DNA of 35,714 nucleotides from Herminiimonas sp. (GCA_027310305.1 DAIDBD010000061.1:1-35714), one strand, 5' to 3'; positions 6,777-16,700 are shown, numbered from the stretch's first letter. Numbers and translations: made by a program. The notes: a model not told the origin generated them from the letters alone.

Positions 6777-7547
6777 TCAACCCAAACGATTTGCCAGCGC
6801 GACGAACTGCTCCAGCGGCACCGTCTCCGGCCGCGCCTGCGGATTCACGCCGGCATCGATCAATTCGTTTTCGGTAAACATGCCCGCGACGCAGTTGCGC
6901 AATACCTTGCGCCGCTGCGAAAACGCTTTCAGCACGACTTGTTCCAGCTTCGCCTGATTGCAGGCCAGCGGCTGTAGAATCGGCATCATCCGCACAATCG
7001 CGGACTCGACTCGCGGCGGCGGATCGAATGCCGTCGGCGGCACGATGAATAGCAGTTCCATTTGATAGCGCCACTGCAGCATTACCGATAGCCGTCCGTA
7101 GGTCTTGCTGCCCGGTGCGGCAACCATCCGTTCGACCACTTCCTTTTGCAGCATGAAATGCTGGTCCTGCACCTGCGGCGCCATCTGCGCCAAGTGAAAC
7201 AGCAACGGGCTGGAAATGTTGTACGGCAGATTGCCGACCACCCGCAGCTTGCAAGCAGGCGTCGTCGGAAGCGCGGCGAAATCGAATTGCAGCGCATCGC
7301 CTGCATGCACGATCAGTCTGGCCGGATCGAAATTTTTTTGCAGGCGCGCCACCAGATCGCGATCGAGTTCAACCACATGCAATTGCTTCAATGATGCCAG
7401 CAACAGGCGCGTCATCGCGCCCAGGCCGGGACCGATTTCCACCATCGTGTCATCCGGTTTCGGATCGATCGCGCGAATGATGTCGTGCAGTACGGCTTGA
7501 TCGGTCAGGAAATTCTGGCCGAAACGCTTGCGGGGAATGTGTTTCAT
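6777..7547 (-). CDS. rsmA: 16S rRNA (adenine1518/1519-N6)-dimethyltransferase RsmA (KsgA)
   Basis: 256 residues, the usual length. The enzyme uses SAM to dimethylate the two adjacent adenines near the 3' end of 16S rRNA late in small-subunit assembly. The conserved N-terminus [12 protein letters not shown], the SAM-binding motif [12 protein letters not shown] (about 36-47) and the catalytic NLPYN motif (about 107) are all present. The C-terminal helical domain contains [10 protein letters not shown]. Its ATG overlaps the pdxA stop in an ATGA, so translation is probably coupled. It is the last gene of lptD-surA-pdxA-rsmA, the same order as in enterobacteria. Confidence 0.97.
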   Translation of the reverse strand: MKHIPRKRFGQNFLTDQAVLHDIIRAIDPKPDDTMVEIGPGLGAMTRLLLASLKQLHVVELDRDLVARLQKNFDPARLIVHAGDALQFDFAALPTTPACKLRVVGNLPYNISSPLLFHLAQMAPQVQDQHFMLQKEVVERMVAAPGSKTYGRLSVMLQWRYQMELLFIVPPTAFDPPPRVESAIVRMMPILQPLACNQAKLEQVVLKAFSQRRKVLRNCVAGMFTENELIDAGVNPQARPETVPLEQFVALANRLG

Positions 7548-8617
7548 GGAGAGTGCGCGGCACAGGCTTGCGACCGCAGGGAGTGCAGCGCCGCCATCTG
7601 CGCCGCCGCCTTGATCGCTTCGATCATGCTGCCGTGATCGGCGCGTCCGAATCCGGCGGCGGCGAGATCGAGCGCGGTGCCGTGGTCGACCGAGGTGCGG
7701 ATGATCGGCAGGCCGAGCGTGATATTGACGCCGCGTCCGAAGCTCGCATGTTTCAGCACCGGCAAGCCCTGGTCGTGATACATCGTCAGCACGCAGTCGG
7801 CCTGTTCCAGATACTTGGGCTGGAATAGCGTGTCGGCCGGATACGGGCCGCTGGCATCGATGCCTCTGGCCTGGGCGGCGGTAACCGCCGGCGTGATGAT
7901 ATCGATTTCTTCGCGGCCGAGATAACCGCCCTCGCCCGCATGCGGATTCAGTCCGGTTACCAGGATGCGCGGTGTGGGCAGGCCGAACTTGCGCTGCAAA
8001 TCCTGATGCACGATGTCGATCACGCGCGACAAGCCGTCGAATGTAATCGCGGCCGGCACATCCTTCAGCGCCAGGTGCGTGGTGGCCAGAGCCACCCGCA
8101 AATGCGGCTCGTCGCCGCCGGCCAGCATCATCACCACTTGAGAGGTGCCGGTTTTTTCGGCCAGGTATTCGGTATGCCCGGTAAAAGGCACGCCGGCGTC
8201 GTTGATCGTGCTCTTCTGCAATGGCGCCGTCACGATCGCATCGAACCATCGCTGCAGCGCGCCTTCGATTGCGATATCGAGCGTTTGCAGCACAGAGCGG
8301 CCATTGCGCGCATCCAAGCGTCCCGGCATGACCGGCACCGCCAGCGGGCAATCGATGACCGCGATCCGGCCGGCGGGAAAATCCGGCAGCCCATCGTTGC
8401 GCACGGCTTGCAGCGATAACGCCGCGAGCTGCATCGCGGGATCGACCGCATGGGCGGTCATCGACAGAAAGGCGGCATCCCCGATCAGCACGCTGTTGAC
8501 CGATGCGCGCAATTCCCATGCCGCTTTCAACGCTATCTCCGGGCCGATCCCCGCCGGCTCGCCGCACGTAATGGCGATCGCGGGGCGTTCGCGCGGCTTG
8601 TTTTGCTGCCTATTCAC
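7544..8617 (-). CDS. pdxA: 4-hydroxythreonine-4-phosphate dehydrogenase PdxA
   Basis: 357 residues. PdxA oxidises 4-phosphohydroxythreonine in the de novo pyridoxal phosphate pathway. Family landmarks are [13 protein letters not shown] near the start, [10 protein letters not shown] (about 150), [10 protein letters not shown] (about 215, metal-binding His), [11 protein letters not shown] (about 285) and [13 protein letters not shown]. The start is GTG at 8617: the next in-frame Met is 52 codons in and would delete the conserved TCGEPAG motif, and I see no upstream ATG after the surA stop 18 bases away. No strong Shine-Dalgarno precedes it, which fits translation coupled to surA. Confidence 0.96.
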   Translation of the reverse strand: MNRQQNKPRERPAIAITCGEPAGIGPEIALKAAWELRASVNSVLIGDAAFLSMTAHAVDPAMQLAALSLQAVRNDGLPDFPAGRIAVIDCPLAVPVMPGRLDARNGRSVLQTLDIAIEGALQRWFDAIVTAPLQKSTINDAGVPFTGHTEYLAEKTGTSQVVMMLAGGDEPHLRVALATTHLALKDVPAAITFDGLSRVIDIVHQDLQRKFGLPTPRILVTGLNPHAGEGGYLGREEIDIITPAVTAAQARGIDASGPYPADTLFQPKYLEQADCVLTMYHDQGLPVLKHASFGRGVNITLGLPIIRTSVDHGTALDLAAAGFGRADHGSMIEAIKAAAQMAALHSLRSQACAAHSP

Positions 8618-8635
8618 GACAATGCCGGCGCAGCG

Positions 8636-10036
8636 TTAGCGGGGATTGTTTTCATCTGTTCGATATTCAACGTAGGCGCGGTCACGCAGTTGACGCAGCC
8701 AGTCCTCGGTCGCTTCTTCGATCTTGCGTTCGCGAATGATCTGGCGCGCGACCAGCCGCTGACGTTCCTGCGACACGTCGTCGGTCTTGCGCTCCAGTAC
8801 CTGGATCAGGTGATAACCGAATGGCGACTCGACCGGTTCGCTGATCTGTCCCGGCTGCAGCGCATTCATTGCGCGCTCGAATTCCGGCACCGTATCGCCG
8901 GGATAAATCCAGCCGAGGTCGCCGCCTCTGGATGCGGACAAATCATTCGAATACAGCTTGGCGAGGTCTTCGAATTTCGCCGCCTTGTTGTCGAGCCGCT
9001 CTTTCAGTTCGACCAGTTTGCGGCGCGCATCGGCCGGCGAAACGATCTGATTGACCTTGATCAGGATGTGACGCACATGCGTCTGCTGTACCGGCGGTAC
9101 GGCAGCGCCGCTTTTCACCACGCTGGCGCTGCGCTTGCCGACCAGTTTCAAAATATGGAAACCGTTGGCGCTCTTGACGAGCGCCGATACCTCGCCCGGG
9201 TTCAATTTCGCGACGGCATCAATGAAAAGTTGCGGCAGACGTTGCGGGGTACGCCAGCCGAGATCGCCGCCCTTCAAGCCGTCGCCGGCATCGGAATACG
9301 CCGCAGCGGTTTTCGCGAAGTCGGCGCCTGATTTCAACTGCCGCAACGCTTCCTCGGCACGCTGGCGGCGTTGCTCGATCTGTTGGGCCGATGCATTTTC
9401 CGGAATGCGCACTAGAATTTGCGCCAGATTCAGTTCCTGCTGCCCATCTTGCGCCGTACCGCCATTCGCCGCAAGATAATTTTCGACTTCGGATTCGGTG
9501 ACCTGGACCTTGTTGTCGACTTCCCGTTCGCGCAGACGCTGCATGATGATTTCTTCGCGAATGTCTTCGCGGAAGCGCGCGAACGGCGTACCTTCGCGTT
9601 CGAGCCGATTGCGGAAATCCTGCAATGTCATCTTGTTCTGTTCGGCAATCCGCGCCACTGCCCGATCGAGCATGGTGTCGTCAACCCGGATACCGGTTTC
9701 TTTCGCGAGCTGCATCTGCGCCCGGTCGACAATCATGCGTTCCAGCAATTGCTTTTGAAATTCGGCGCGCGGCGGGATCGCTATTCCCTGGTTCTTCATC
9801 CGGCGCTCGACCATGCGCATCCGCGCTTCCAGTTCCTGTGCCGTGATCACTTCATTGTTGACGACAGCGACGATCGTATCGACCACCGTCACCTTCTTCT
9901 GCGCATTCGATGCCGGCGCCGGCCGGCTGTCGCCCGGGTTGGCTTGCGCCCCGGCATTCGGCATGGCGCCGGCTGTTGCGCACAAGAGGATCATCGCCAG
10001 CTTGATACGTTGAAACGAGTGGTGGGCATTACGCAT
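8636..10036 (-). CDS. surA: Periplasmic peptidyl-prolyl isomerase and chaperone SurA
   Basis: About 466 residues. SurA escorts unfolded outer-membrane proteins, LptD among them, across the periplasm. A signal peptide (RIKLAMILLCATAGA, cleavage near AQA) is followed by the SurA N-terminal chaperone domain (VVNNEVITAQEL onward). Two parvulin domains come next, the first around ILVRIPENAS and GGDLGWRTP, the second around HVRHILIKVN and GGDLGWIYPG, then a C-terminal helix. Both GGDLGW motifs are intact. The start is uncertain: ATG 10036 gives a minimal signal peptide, ATG 10054 adds 6 residues, and a TTG at 10102 overlaps the lptD stop. None has a clear Shine-Dalgarno. Confidence 0.95.
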   Translation of the reverse strand: MRNAHHSFQRIKLAMILLCATAGAMPNAGAQANPGDSRPAPASNAQKKVTVVDTIVAVVNNEVITAQELEARMRMVERRMKNQGIAIPPRAEFQKQLLERMIVDRAQMQLAKETGIRVDDTMLDRAVARIAEQNKMTLQDFRNRLEREGTPFARFREDIREEIIMQRLREREVDNKVQVTESEVENYLAANGGTAQDGQQELNLAQILVRIPENASAQQIEQRRQRAEEALRQLKSGADFAKTAAAYSDAGDGLKGGDLGWRTPQRLPQLFIDAVAKLNPGEVSALVKSANGFHILKLVGKRSASVVKSGAAVPPVQQTHVRHILIKVNQIVSPADARRKLVELKERLDNKAAKFEDLAKLYSNDLSASRGGDLGWIYPGDTVPEFERAMNALQPGQISEPVESPFGYHLIQVLERKTDDVSQERQRLVARQIIRERKIEEATEDWLRQLRDRAYVEYRTDENNPR

Positions 10037-10098
10037 AGGTTGAAAAGTGATCATGGTTGAGCGATTCGTCAAGGAATGTCGTTGTTTCGGCTGTGTCG

Positions 10099-12312
10099 TC
10101 AAGGCTTGTTTACCACCTGATAGCCCGGCACGCTGGTTTGAAGCACTTTCAGCGGATTGGAACCTATTTTGGACAACCCGTTTAATTCAAGCTGGAAAAA
10201 AAGCGAGGATGTCGCCACGCGGGTCGCGGTCGGGGTACGCTGGCCAACCATCCGGAATACCCAGCAATCGGCCTTGTACTCCATGCCCAGCAAGCTTTCC
10301 GCCACCTTCCTCTCGGAAATGGAATAGTTTACACGCCCGACCGCATACCAGCGGCTTGCGACCGGCCACTGGCCGGACACTTCGAATTGCTTGAGCCTGT
10401 AAAGAGGGGCAAGCTCTTCGCGCACATCCCGGCGATACGCAAGATTGAGCACACGCTTCGGCCCAGGCTGCCACCGTACGCCGTAATTGGCGCGCACCAG
10501 GCTGCGCAGGCTTTGGCTGTATTGCATGTTGGCTTCCGTACTGAGCGTCGGCGTCAGCCGTCCCGAAGCCGATGCCAGCAGATCGGAACGGCTTACCTCG
10601 CCCGTTGAACTGATTGCAACGCGCGGCTGCGTAAAGTTGAAGCGCTGCGCCAAAGCCAGACGCGCGCGTTCAGCGCCTGACGATTCGATGAAACGCGACA
10701 CCACCGCCGCCGTCAATTGATTGGCATCGCTGATCCGGTCATATCCGCTAAAGCGGTTTTCGCTGAAAATCTGCGAAAAATTGAAGTCCGCCAGGCCGCT
10801 GTCGAAAAGCGGAATCAGGCTTTGATCGCGATACGGCGTATAGACGTAAAACAGGCGAGGTTCCAGCGTCTGGGTTGCCGCCTTGCCCAGAAAGCTGGTT
10901 TCGCGTTCGAATGTCAAACCGCTGTCGACCGACAGCGTCGGCAATACCCGTGTAATAGTAGAAGGCTGGCTGGCGCTTATCACGGCGGGATTGGCGAGGC
11001 TGTAAGTCGTCGCGTTCAAAGACAGCCTTGGCGTGACGAAATAGCCGGGACGCACGATCGGATAAGAAATCTGCGGGTTGACGACGAAGCGTTCGCCGCT
11101 GATCAAGGTCGGATGCGAGAACCGCGTGAATTCCGACACGGCCGACCAGTCGAACCCGTTCACGTTCTGACGTCCGGCGTTGAATGTCAGTTGCGGCAAA
11201 CGATCGTACGGACGCGCAATCGGGGAAAGCGGATCTTGCAGCACCTGATAGTTCGATGCGCGCGCGGTCGCGCTCCAGTATGACCCGCCGTATCCGAAAC
11301 TGATGTCGCGCAACAATAGCCGCTGCGAAGCGGCTGTGATCGTGCTTCGGAAATCATTCGGATAGTTGTCGTCCGAAGCGGCATTCAGATTCGATGAAAA
11401 TGTCAGGCCGGACGCGAATCGTTGCGTATGGGTCGACGAAATCGCATAGCGATTGGTTCCGCTCAGCCGGTCATCGAGCATGCCTTCGACTCTGGTTTCG
11501 CCTGCATACATCTCGCCCAGATAGCGGCCTTGCGCACCCAATTGCAAGCCGCGCTGGGAAATGATTTTCGGATACAGCGTCAAGTCGCGATTCGGCGCGA
11601 TATTGAAATAGTAGGGCAGCAGTATTTCCAGGCCGCCTTTGTTGCTGATGCCGACAGTCGGCGGCAATACGCCGGACTTGCGCGCGTCCGACAATGGAAA
11701 CGACATGTAGGGCGTACCGAGAATCGGCACGCCCTTGAAATACACGATCGCTCTGGATGCGGTGCCGATATCCCGACCGGTATCGAGATTGAGCTTGCTC
11801 GACTTCAGATACCAGTCCGGGTCCGGCCCTTCGCAGGTACTGTAGGTACCGTCGGTCACGTTGGCCCGGTCCTGCGCTTCGAAATCGATCCGGTCGGCTT
11901 TTCCCTGCGCGTTGTTGAGTTCCAGCCGGTAGGTAGGATGCGTCACATATCCTTGGCCGGTATCCATTTTCAGTTTCAGTTCATCGCCGGTATAGCGGTC
12001 GCCGAAACGCTTGATTCGCACTTGTCCGGCGGCATTGACTTCGTCTTCGACGACGTCGTAAGTTGCCCTGTCGGCGTTGACGGTCGTTCCGCCCCGAATG
12101 ATTTCGGCGTCCCGCTCGAGAATGACCTCGCGGTCCGGCCGGCCGGTCATCCGCTCCGCGCCCAATGTCGTCGGTGCGTCCTTGTCATCCGCCCTGACTT
12201 GCTTGGCCGTGGTTTGCGCCAAACCGAATGACGGCAGCGATGCGGCCGTCATTGCTACCGTCAACACACGAAACAGGCGCCTGGGATGGAGAAATGCTGG
12301 AAACCGGGTCAT
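10099..12312 (-). CDS. lptD: LPS-assembly outer-membrane protein LptD
   Basis: 737 residues. LptD forms the beta-barrel that, with LptE, inserts lipopolysaccharide into the outer leaflet. A signal peptide (VLTVAMTAASLPSFGLAQ) is followed by an OstA-type jellyroll domain (about 50-190, with DREVILERDAEIIRGG and ATYDVVEDEVNAAGQV). The rest is an alternating barrel sequence to the C-terminus. The protein has exactly two cysteines: one in STCEGPDPDWY at the end of the periplasmic domain and one in YKADCWVFR near the C-terminus. E. coli LptD has four. It is first in lptD-surA-pdxA-rsmA and divergent from amgK across 113 bases, an arrangement also known from pseudomonads. Confidence 0.96.
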   Translation of the reverse strand: MTRFPAFLHPRRLFRVLTVAMTAASLPSFGLAQTTAKQVRADDKDAPTTLGAERMTGRPDREVILERDAEIIRGGTTVNADRATYDVVEDEVNAAGQVRIKRFGDRYTGDELKLKMDTGQGYVTHPTYRLELNNAQGKADRIDFEAQDRANVTDGTYSTCEGPDPDWYLKSSKLNLDTGRDIGTASRAIVYFKGVPILGTPYMSFPLSDARKSGVLPPTVGISNKGGLEILLPYYFNIAPNRDLTLYPKIISQRGLQLGAQGRYLGEMYAGETRVEGMLDDRLSGTNRYAISSTHTQRFASGLTFSSNLNAASDDNYPNDFRSTITAASQRLLLRDISFGYGGSYWSATARASNYQVLQDPLSPIARPYDRLPQLTFNAGRQNVNGFDWSAVSEFTRFSHPTLISGERFVVNPQISYPIVRPGYFVTPRLSLNATTYSLANPAVISASQPSTITRVLPTLSVDSGLTFERETSFLGKAATQTLEPRLFYVYTPYRDQSLIPLFDSGLADFNFSQIFSENRFSGYDRISDANQLTAAVVSRFIESSGAERARLALAQRFNFTQPRVAISSTGEVSRSDLLASASGRLTPTLSTEANMQYSQSLRSLVRANYGVRWQPGPKRVLNLAYRRDVREELAPLYRLKQFEVSGQWPVASRWYAVGRVNYSISERKVAESLLGMEYKADCWVFRMVGQRTPTATRVATSSLFFQLELNGLSKIGSNPLKVLQTSVPGYQVVNKP

Positions 12313-12425
12313 GAAAAGAGGGCGTTGAAAGCCATGGCAGGCGATTTTTTGAATTGAATCCCTTATTATATGGGAACTCGCTGTTTCTCCATCGGATTAC
12401 TCAACCGGATTCCCAAGGCCGTTCC

Positions 12426-13451
12426 ATGTCTTTGCAAACCACACCCGATATTCGTCTGACGCAATTAAAGCGCTGGCTAAGCGCGCTGTCCTCTCCCGCC
12501 GTTCAACCCGATTCGCTGCGGCCGGCTTCTTCCGACGCCAGTTTCCGGCGCTATTTCCGGGTCGACGGCGCCGACGGCGCGACCTATATCGTGATGGATG
12601 CGCCGCCGCCGCAAGAAGATGTGCGCCCGTTCATGCATGTCGCCGAAGTATTCGGCAGCACCGGCGCATCGGTGCCGAAAATCGTCGGGCACGATATCGA
12701 GCGCGGGTTTTTATTGCTGTCCGATCTGGGCTCGACCACTTACCTGCATCAGCTCAACCTCGATAGCGCGCACCAGTTGTACTTGGATGCGATCGATGCG
12801 CTGGTGCTGATCCAGGTGCAAAGCCAGCCGGATATGCTGCCTGAATACGACCGCGCATTGCTGCTGCGCGAATTGATGCTGTTTCCGGAATGGTATATCG
12901 GCAAGCATCTGGGCGTGACGATGACGGATACGCAAACCGCGGAACTGAACAAGGTGTTCGACGTGCTGCTTGCCAACAACCTGGCGCAGGCGCAGGTGTT
13001 CGTGCATCGCGATTATCATTCGCGCAACCTGATGGTGCTCGATAGCGGCAATCCGGGCATTCTCGATTTTCAGGATGCGGTGTATGGGCCGATCACCTAC
13101 GATCTGGTGTCGCTGTTGCGTGACGCCTATATCCAGTGGGATGAGGAAATGGTGCTCGACTGGGCAATCCGCTACTGGGAACGGGCCAAGCAGGCGGGCT
13201 TGCCGGTCAATCCGGACATCGATGCGTTCTACCGCGATTTCGAATTCATGGGATTGCAGCGGCATTTGAAAGTGCTGGGTATTTTCGCGCGGCTCTATCA
13301 CCGCGACGGCAAGGATGCTTATCTGAAAGACATGCCGCTGGTGATGGGATACACGCGCAATGCAGCCAATCGCTATACTGCATTGAAACCGCTCGTGCGA
13401 TTGCTGGATGCGCTGGAAGACAAGGCGCCGCAAGTCGGTTATACCTTTTGA
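12426..13451 (+). CDS. amgK: Anomeric N-acetylmuramate/N-acetylglucosamine kinase AmgK
   Basis: 341 residues of the aminoglycoside-phosphotransferase fold. Visible are the N-lobe ASDASFRRYFRV, the catalytic loop VHRDYHSRNLM (about 200) and the metal-binding LDFQDAVYGPITYDL (about 219). AmgK phosphorylates the anomeric hydroxyl of MurNAc or GlcNAc in peptidoglycan recycling. The assignment rests on the fold plus the murU gene 21 bases downstream, the same pair and lptD neighbour as in Pseudomonas. ATG 12426 starts the conserved region; a longer frame from 12354 lies in lptD promoter territory. Confidence 0.92.
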   Translation: MSLQTTPDIRLTQLKRWLSALSSPAVQPDSLRPASSDASFRRYFRVDGADGATYIVMDAPPPQEDVRPFMHVAEVFGSTGASVPKIVGHDIERGFLLLSDLGSTTYLHQLNLDSAHQLYLDAIDALVLIQVQSQPDMLPEYDRALLLRELMLFPEWYIGKHLGVTMTDTQTAELNKVFDVLLANNLAQAQVFVHRDYHSRNLMVLDSGNPGILDFQDAVYGPITYDLVSLLRDAYIQWDEEMVLDWAIRYWERAKQAGLPVNPDIDAFYRDFEFMGLQRHLKVLGIFARLYHRDGKDAYLKDMPLVMGYTRNAANRYTALKPLVRLLDALEDKAPQVGYTF

Positions 13452-13472
13452 CATGATTCAATCGCAACAATA

Positions 13473-14192
13473 ATGAAAGCCATGATTTTCGCCGCCGGCC
13501 GCGGCGAGCGGATGCGTCCGCTGACCGATACCTGTCCGAAACCATTATTGAAAGTGCGCGGCCGGCCGCTGATCGTCTGGCATATCCTGAACCTGGTGCG
13601 GGCCGGCATTACCGACATCGTGATCAATCATGCGCATCTCGGCCAAATGATCGAAGACACGCTGGGCGACGGCGCGCAATTCGGCGCCGGCATCGCTTAT
13701 TCGGCCGAAGGCACCGCGCTCGAAACAGCCGGCGGCATCGCCAAGGCGCGGCATCTGCTCGGCGATGCGCCGTTCCTCGCTGTTGCCGCCGATATTTACT
13801 GCCCGTATTTTGATTTCGAGCAAGCCAGAACCGCATTGCAAGACAATGATGTATGGGGCAATCCGATTCCAGCCGAGCAGCGCGATATCGCCTGGCTGTA
13901 TCTGGTCAAAAATCCGGCGCACAACCTGAAGGGCGATTTTGCATTGAACAGTTTTTCGATCGCCAACGAAGGCGAGCCGCGCTACACGTTTTCCGGCATC
14001 GGCGTCTATCGGCCTGAAATGTTCGATCGCGTCGCGCCGGGCCAATCCGCACCGATCGCGCCGATCCTGCGCGACTATGCCGCGCGCGGCATAGTCGGCG
14101 GCGAAGTATTCCGCGGCGACTGGACCGATGTCGGCACCGTGGAACGACTGGCGCAGCTGAATGCGCCACTGACTGAAAGAATTCGCAAATGA
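13473..14192 (+). CDS. murU: N-acetylmuramate alpha-1-phosphate uridylyltransferase MurU
   Basis: 239 residues of the sugar-phosphate nucleotidyltransferase fold. The N-terminus MIFAAGRGERMRPLTD and the following CPKPLLKV supply the nucleotide- and phosphate-binding loops. The metal/UDP site is VAADIYC (about 107), and the C-terminus contains DWTDVGTVERL. MurU makes UDP-MurNAc from MurNAc-1-phosphate made by AmgK, a recycling route that bypasses the fosfomycin target MurA. It overlaps pepP by ATGA. Confidence 0.92.
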   Translation: MKAMIFAAGRGERMRPLTDTCPKPLLKVRGRPLIVWHILNLVRAGITDIVINHAHLGQMIEDTLGDGAQFGAGIAYSAEGTALETAGGIAKARHLLGDAPFLAVAADIYCPYFDFEQARTALQDNDVWGNPIPAEQRDIAWLYLVKNPAHNLKGDFALNSFSIANEGEPRYTFSGIGVYRPEMFDRVAPGQSAPIAPILRDYAARGIVGGEVFRGDWTDVGTVERLAQLNAPLTERIRK

Positions 14193-15520
14193 ATCCGTAT
14201 GCCGCACGACGTGCAGCACTGATCGCCCAGATGCAGGCCAAGGGCGGCGGCGTTGCCATCATACCCACCGCGCCCGAAGCGATGCGCAACGGCGATGCCG
14301 ATTATCCGTATCGGCACGACAGCTATTTTTATTACCTGTCCGGCTTCACCGAACCGGACGCGGTGATCGTGCTGGTTGCCGGCACGGCGAATCAATCGAT
14401 CCTGTTTTGCCGCGACAAGAATATCGAACGCGAAATCTGGGATGGCTATCGCTACGGCCCCGAAGCCGCCCGCGAAAAATTCGGCTTCGACCGGGCATTT
14501 CCGATTGAGGCGCTGGATGTAGAAATACCCAAGCTGATGGCGAATGCGCCGGCCATTTTTTATGCGCTCGGCAGCCATGCAAAACTGGACGCCCAAATGC
14601 AGACTTGGCTGCATGCGGTACGCAGCCAGGCGCGCGCCGGCATCGCTGCGCCGTCGGCCGCGCACGATGTGCAAGTGCTGTTGAATGAAATGCGGCTGAT
14701 CAAGGATGCCGATGAAATCGCAATCATGCAGCGCGCCGCCGCGATATCGGCCGAAGCGCATCGCCGTGCCATGCGCGTATCGCGTCCCGGCTTGCATGAG
14801 TACGAAATCGAAGCCGAGCTGCTGCACGAGTTCCGGAAAAGCGGTTCGCAATTTCCTGCCTACACCTCGATTGTGGCAACTGGCGCCAATGCCTGCGTGC
14901 TGCATTACCGCGCCGGCGATGCGGTATTGCAGAACGGCGACCTGGTGCTGATCGATGCCGGCTGCGAACTCGATGGCTATGCATCCGACATCACGCGCAC
15001 CTATCCGGCCAACGGCGTTTTTTCCGGTCCGCAAAAGACGCTGTATGAAATCGTGCTGGCGGCGCAGGCAGCGGCGATTGCTTCCATTAAACCGGGCAAT
15101 CGTTTCACCGACGGCCACGACGCCGCGGTACGCGTGCTGGCACAGGGCATGCTCGATACCGGCCTGCTGGACAAGGCCAAGGTCGGCACGCTCGATGACG
15201 TGCTTGCAAAAGGCGATTACCGGCAGTTCTACATGCATCGCACCGGTCACTGGATCGGGATGGATGTGCATGATGTCGGCGACTACCGCGACGCGGCGCA
15301 GGCCGGCGAAGAAAAACCGTGGCGCACCTTGCAGCCGGGCATGGCATTGACGGTCGAACCGGGCATTTATGTGCGTCCCGCAGAGGGTGTGCCGGAACAG
15401 TTCTGGCACATCGGCATCCGGATCGAAGACGATGCGATCGTGACGGCGAACGGCTGCGACATCATCAGCAGCGCCGCGCCCAAGACGGTGGCCGAGATCG
15501 AATCGGTCATGAAGCGCTGA
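14189..15520 (+). CDS. pepP: Xaa-Pro aminopeptidase PepP
   Basis: 443 residues, close to E. coli PepP. The cytoplasmic enzyme removes an N-terminal residue preceding proline. The N-terminal domain (HDSYFYYLSGFTEPD) is followed by the pita-bread metallopeptidase. Its dinuclear metal ligands are in VLIDAGCELDGYASDITRTY (two Asp, about 255-267), HRTGHWIGMDVHDVG (His, about 352), LTVEPGIYV (Glu, about 390) and IRIEDD (Glu, about 412). The neighbour ubiH starts 10 bases after the stop, and pepP-ubiH is a conserved pair. Confidence 0.97.
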   Translation: MNPYAARRAALIAQMQAKGGGVAIIPTAPEAMRNGDADYPYRHDSYFYYLSGFTEPDAVIVLVAGTANQSILFCRDKNIEREIWDGYRYGPEAAREKFGFDRAFPIEALDVEIPKLMANAPAIFYALGSHAKLDAQMQTWLHAVRSQARAGIAAPSAAHDVQVLLNEMRLIKDADEIAIMQRAAAISAEAHRRAMRVSRPGLHEYEIEAELLHEFRKSGSQFPAYTSIVATGANACVLHYRAGDAVLQNGDLVLIDAGCELDGYASDITRTYPANGVFSGPQKTLYEIVLAAQAAAIASIKPGNRFTDGHDAAVRVLAQGMLDTGLLDKAKVGTLDDVLAKGDYRQFYMHRTGHWIGMDVHDVGDYRDAAQAGEEKPWRTLQPGMALTVEPGIYVRPAEGVPEQFWHIGIRIEDDAIVTANGCDIISSAAPKTVAEIESVMKR

Positions 15521-15530
15521 CCCGCACCCA

Positions 15531-16667
15531 ATGACGACCGATTTCACTATCGCGATCTGCGGCGCCGGCCCGGTCGGCATGGCGCTTGCGGCATTGCTGG
15601 TCCACCGCGGGATGGTGCCGGACCGCGTTGCGCTGATCGACGCCAAAACAGTGGAACAGGCAGCGCAGGATCCGCGTTCGATCGCCTTGTCTTACGGCAG
15701 CCGCCAGATTCTTGAGCAAGTGAATGCGTGGCCGATCGCGGCCAATCCGATCAGCCAGATACATGTATCGCGCCGTGGCCATTTCGGGCGCACGCTGATC
15801 GATTGCAAGGATTACGAATTGCCCGCGCTGGGTTATGTGACCCGCTACGGCACGCTGCTGGCGGCGCTTGCAAACAGTGCCCGCCAAGCGGCCGTTAGCG
15901 TGTTGCGGCCGGCGCAGATCGCCGCCATCACGGAACAGGAAGATGCTGTCCGATTGCAGTTTGCCGACGGCCGGGCGCTGACCGCACAGATCATGGTGCA
16001 GGCCGAAGGCGGCGTGTTTTCCGATCAGGCAGCCAGGTCGCTCCATCGGGATTACAACCAAACCGCAATCGTCGCGCAGGTGGTCGCCAGCGCCGCCATT
16101 CCGCAGCGCGCGTTCGAACGGTTTACCGATGAAGGGCCGCTGGCGCTACTGCCGCAAGACGATGGCTATGCGCTGGTATGGTGCGCCCGGCCTGCGACCG
16201 CCGACAAGCTGATTGCGCTGGCGGAGTCGGCTTTTCTGGCTGAATTACAGCAGGCGTTCGGTTTCCGGCTTGGCCGCTTTACCGGCGTCACGCAGCGCAA
16301 TGCCTATCCGCTGGGTCTCAATGCGCGCCCGGCGACATCGGCCAGAACGGTTGCCATCGGCAACGCCGCGCAAATCCTGCATCCGGTAGCCGGACAAGGC
16401 CTCAATCTCGGATTGCGCGACGCGACCGTGCTGGCTCGTCTGCTGACGCCGGACGCATCGCCGGCCATGCTGGAGCGCTTTGCGGCCAGCCGCCACGCCG
16501 ATCGCAGCATGACCATCCAGTTAACCGACACGATGGCGCGCATCTTCGCCGGCGCACCGGACGGTGCGCTTTCCCAGACGCTGCTGGGTCTGTCGCTGGG
16601 CATCGTCGATGGCTTCAAACCGGCCAGGCGGCTGCTGGCCGAACAGATGATGTTCGGCCGCCGATAA
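15531..16667 (+). CDS. ubiH: FAD-dependent ubiquinone-ring hydroxylase, UbiH type
   Basis: 378 residues. An FAD-binding GAGPVGMALA loop lies at residues 11-20, the middle motif is DPRSIALSYGS, and the second FAD motif is AIGNAAQILHPVAGQGLNLGLRD, shown here only as family landmarks around residue 285. The GNAAQ form (rather than GDAAH) is what UbiH proteins have. Together with the pepP neighbour this favours UbiH, which hydroxylates C1 of the octaprenyl phenol ring, over UbiF or UbiI. A terminator follows directly. No clear Shine-Dalgarno; translation is likely coupled to pepP. Confidence 0.9.
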   Translation: MTTDFTIAICGAGPVGMALAALLVHRGMVPDRVALIDAKTVEQAAQDPRSIALSYGSRQILEQVNAWPIAANPISQIHVSRRGHFGRTLIDCKDYELPALGYVTRYGTLLAALANSARQAAVSVLRPAQIAAITEQEDAVRLQFADGRALTAQIMVQAEGGVFSDQAARSLHRDYNQTAIVAQVVASAAIPQRAFERFTDEGPLALLPQDDGYALVWCARPATADKLIALAESAFLAELQQAFGFRLGRFTGVTQRNAYPLGLNARPATSARTVAIGNAAQILHPVAGQGLNLGLRDATVLARLLTPDASPAMLERFAASRHADRSMTIQLTDTMARIFAGAPDGALSQTLLGLSLGIVDGFKPARRLLAEQMMFGRR

Positions 16668-16700
16668 AAAAAGCCGCGCGGGAAACCCGGCGCGGCTTTT
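16667..16700. terminator. Bidirectional intrinsic terminator between ubiH and pntB
   Basis: AAAAGCCGCGCGGG pairs across an AAA loop with CCCGGCGCGGCTTTT, one bulged base. A-tract and T-tract flanks let it work for both the plus-strand ubiH operon and the minus-strand pnt operon. Confidence 0.88.

Noticed and set aside
14075-15646. A 523-codon open frame on the minus strand across pepP.
   Set aside because: It is antisense to a well-supported gene and has a His/Arg/Gly-rich composition typical of a shadow of biased codon use, with no motifs or ribosome binding site.
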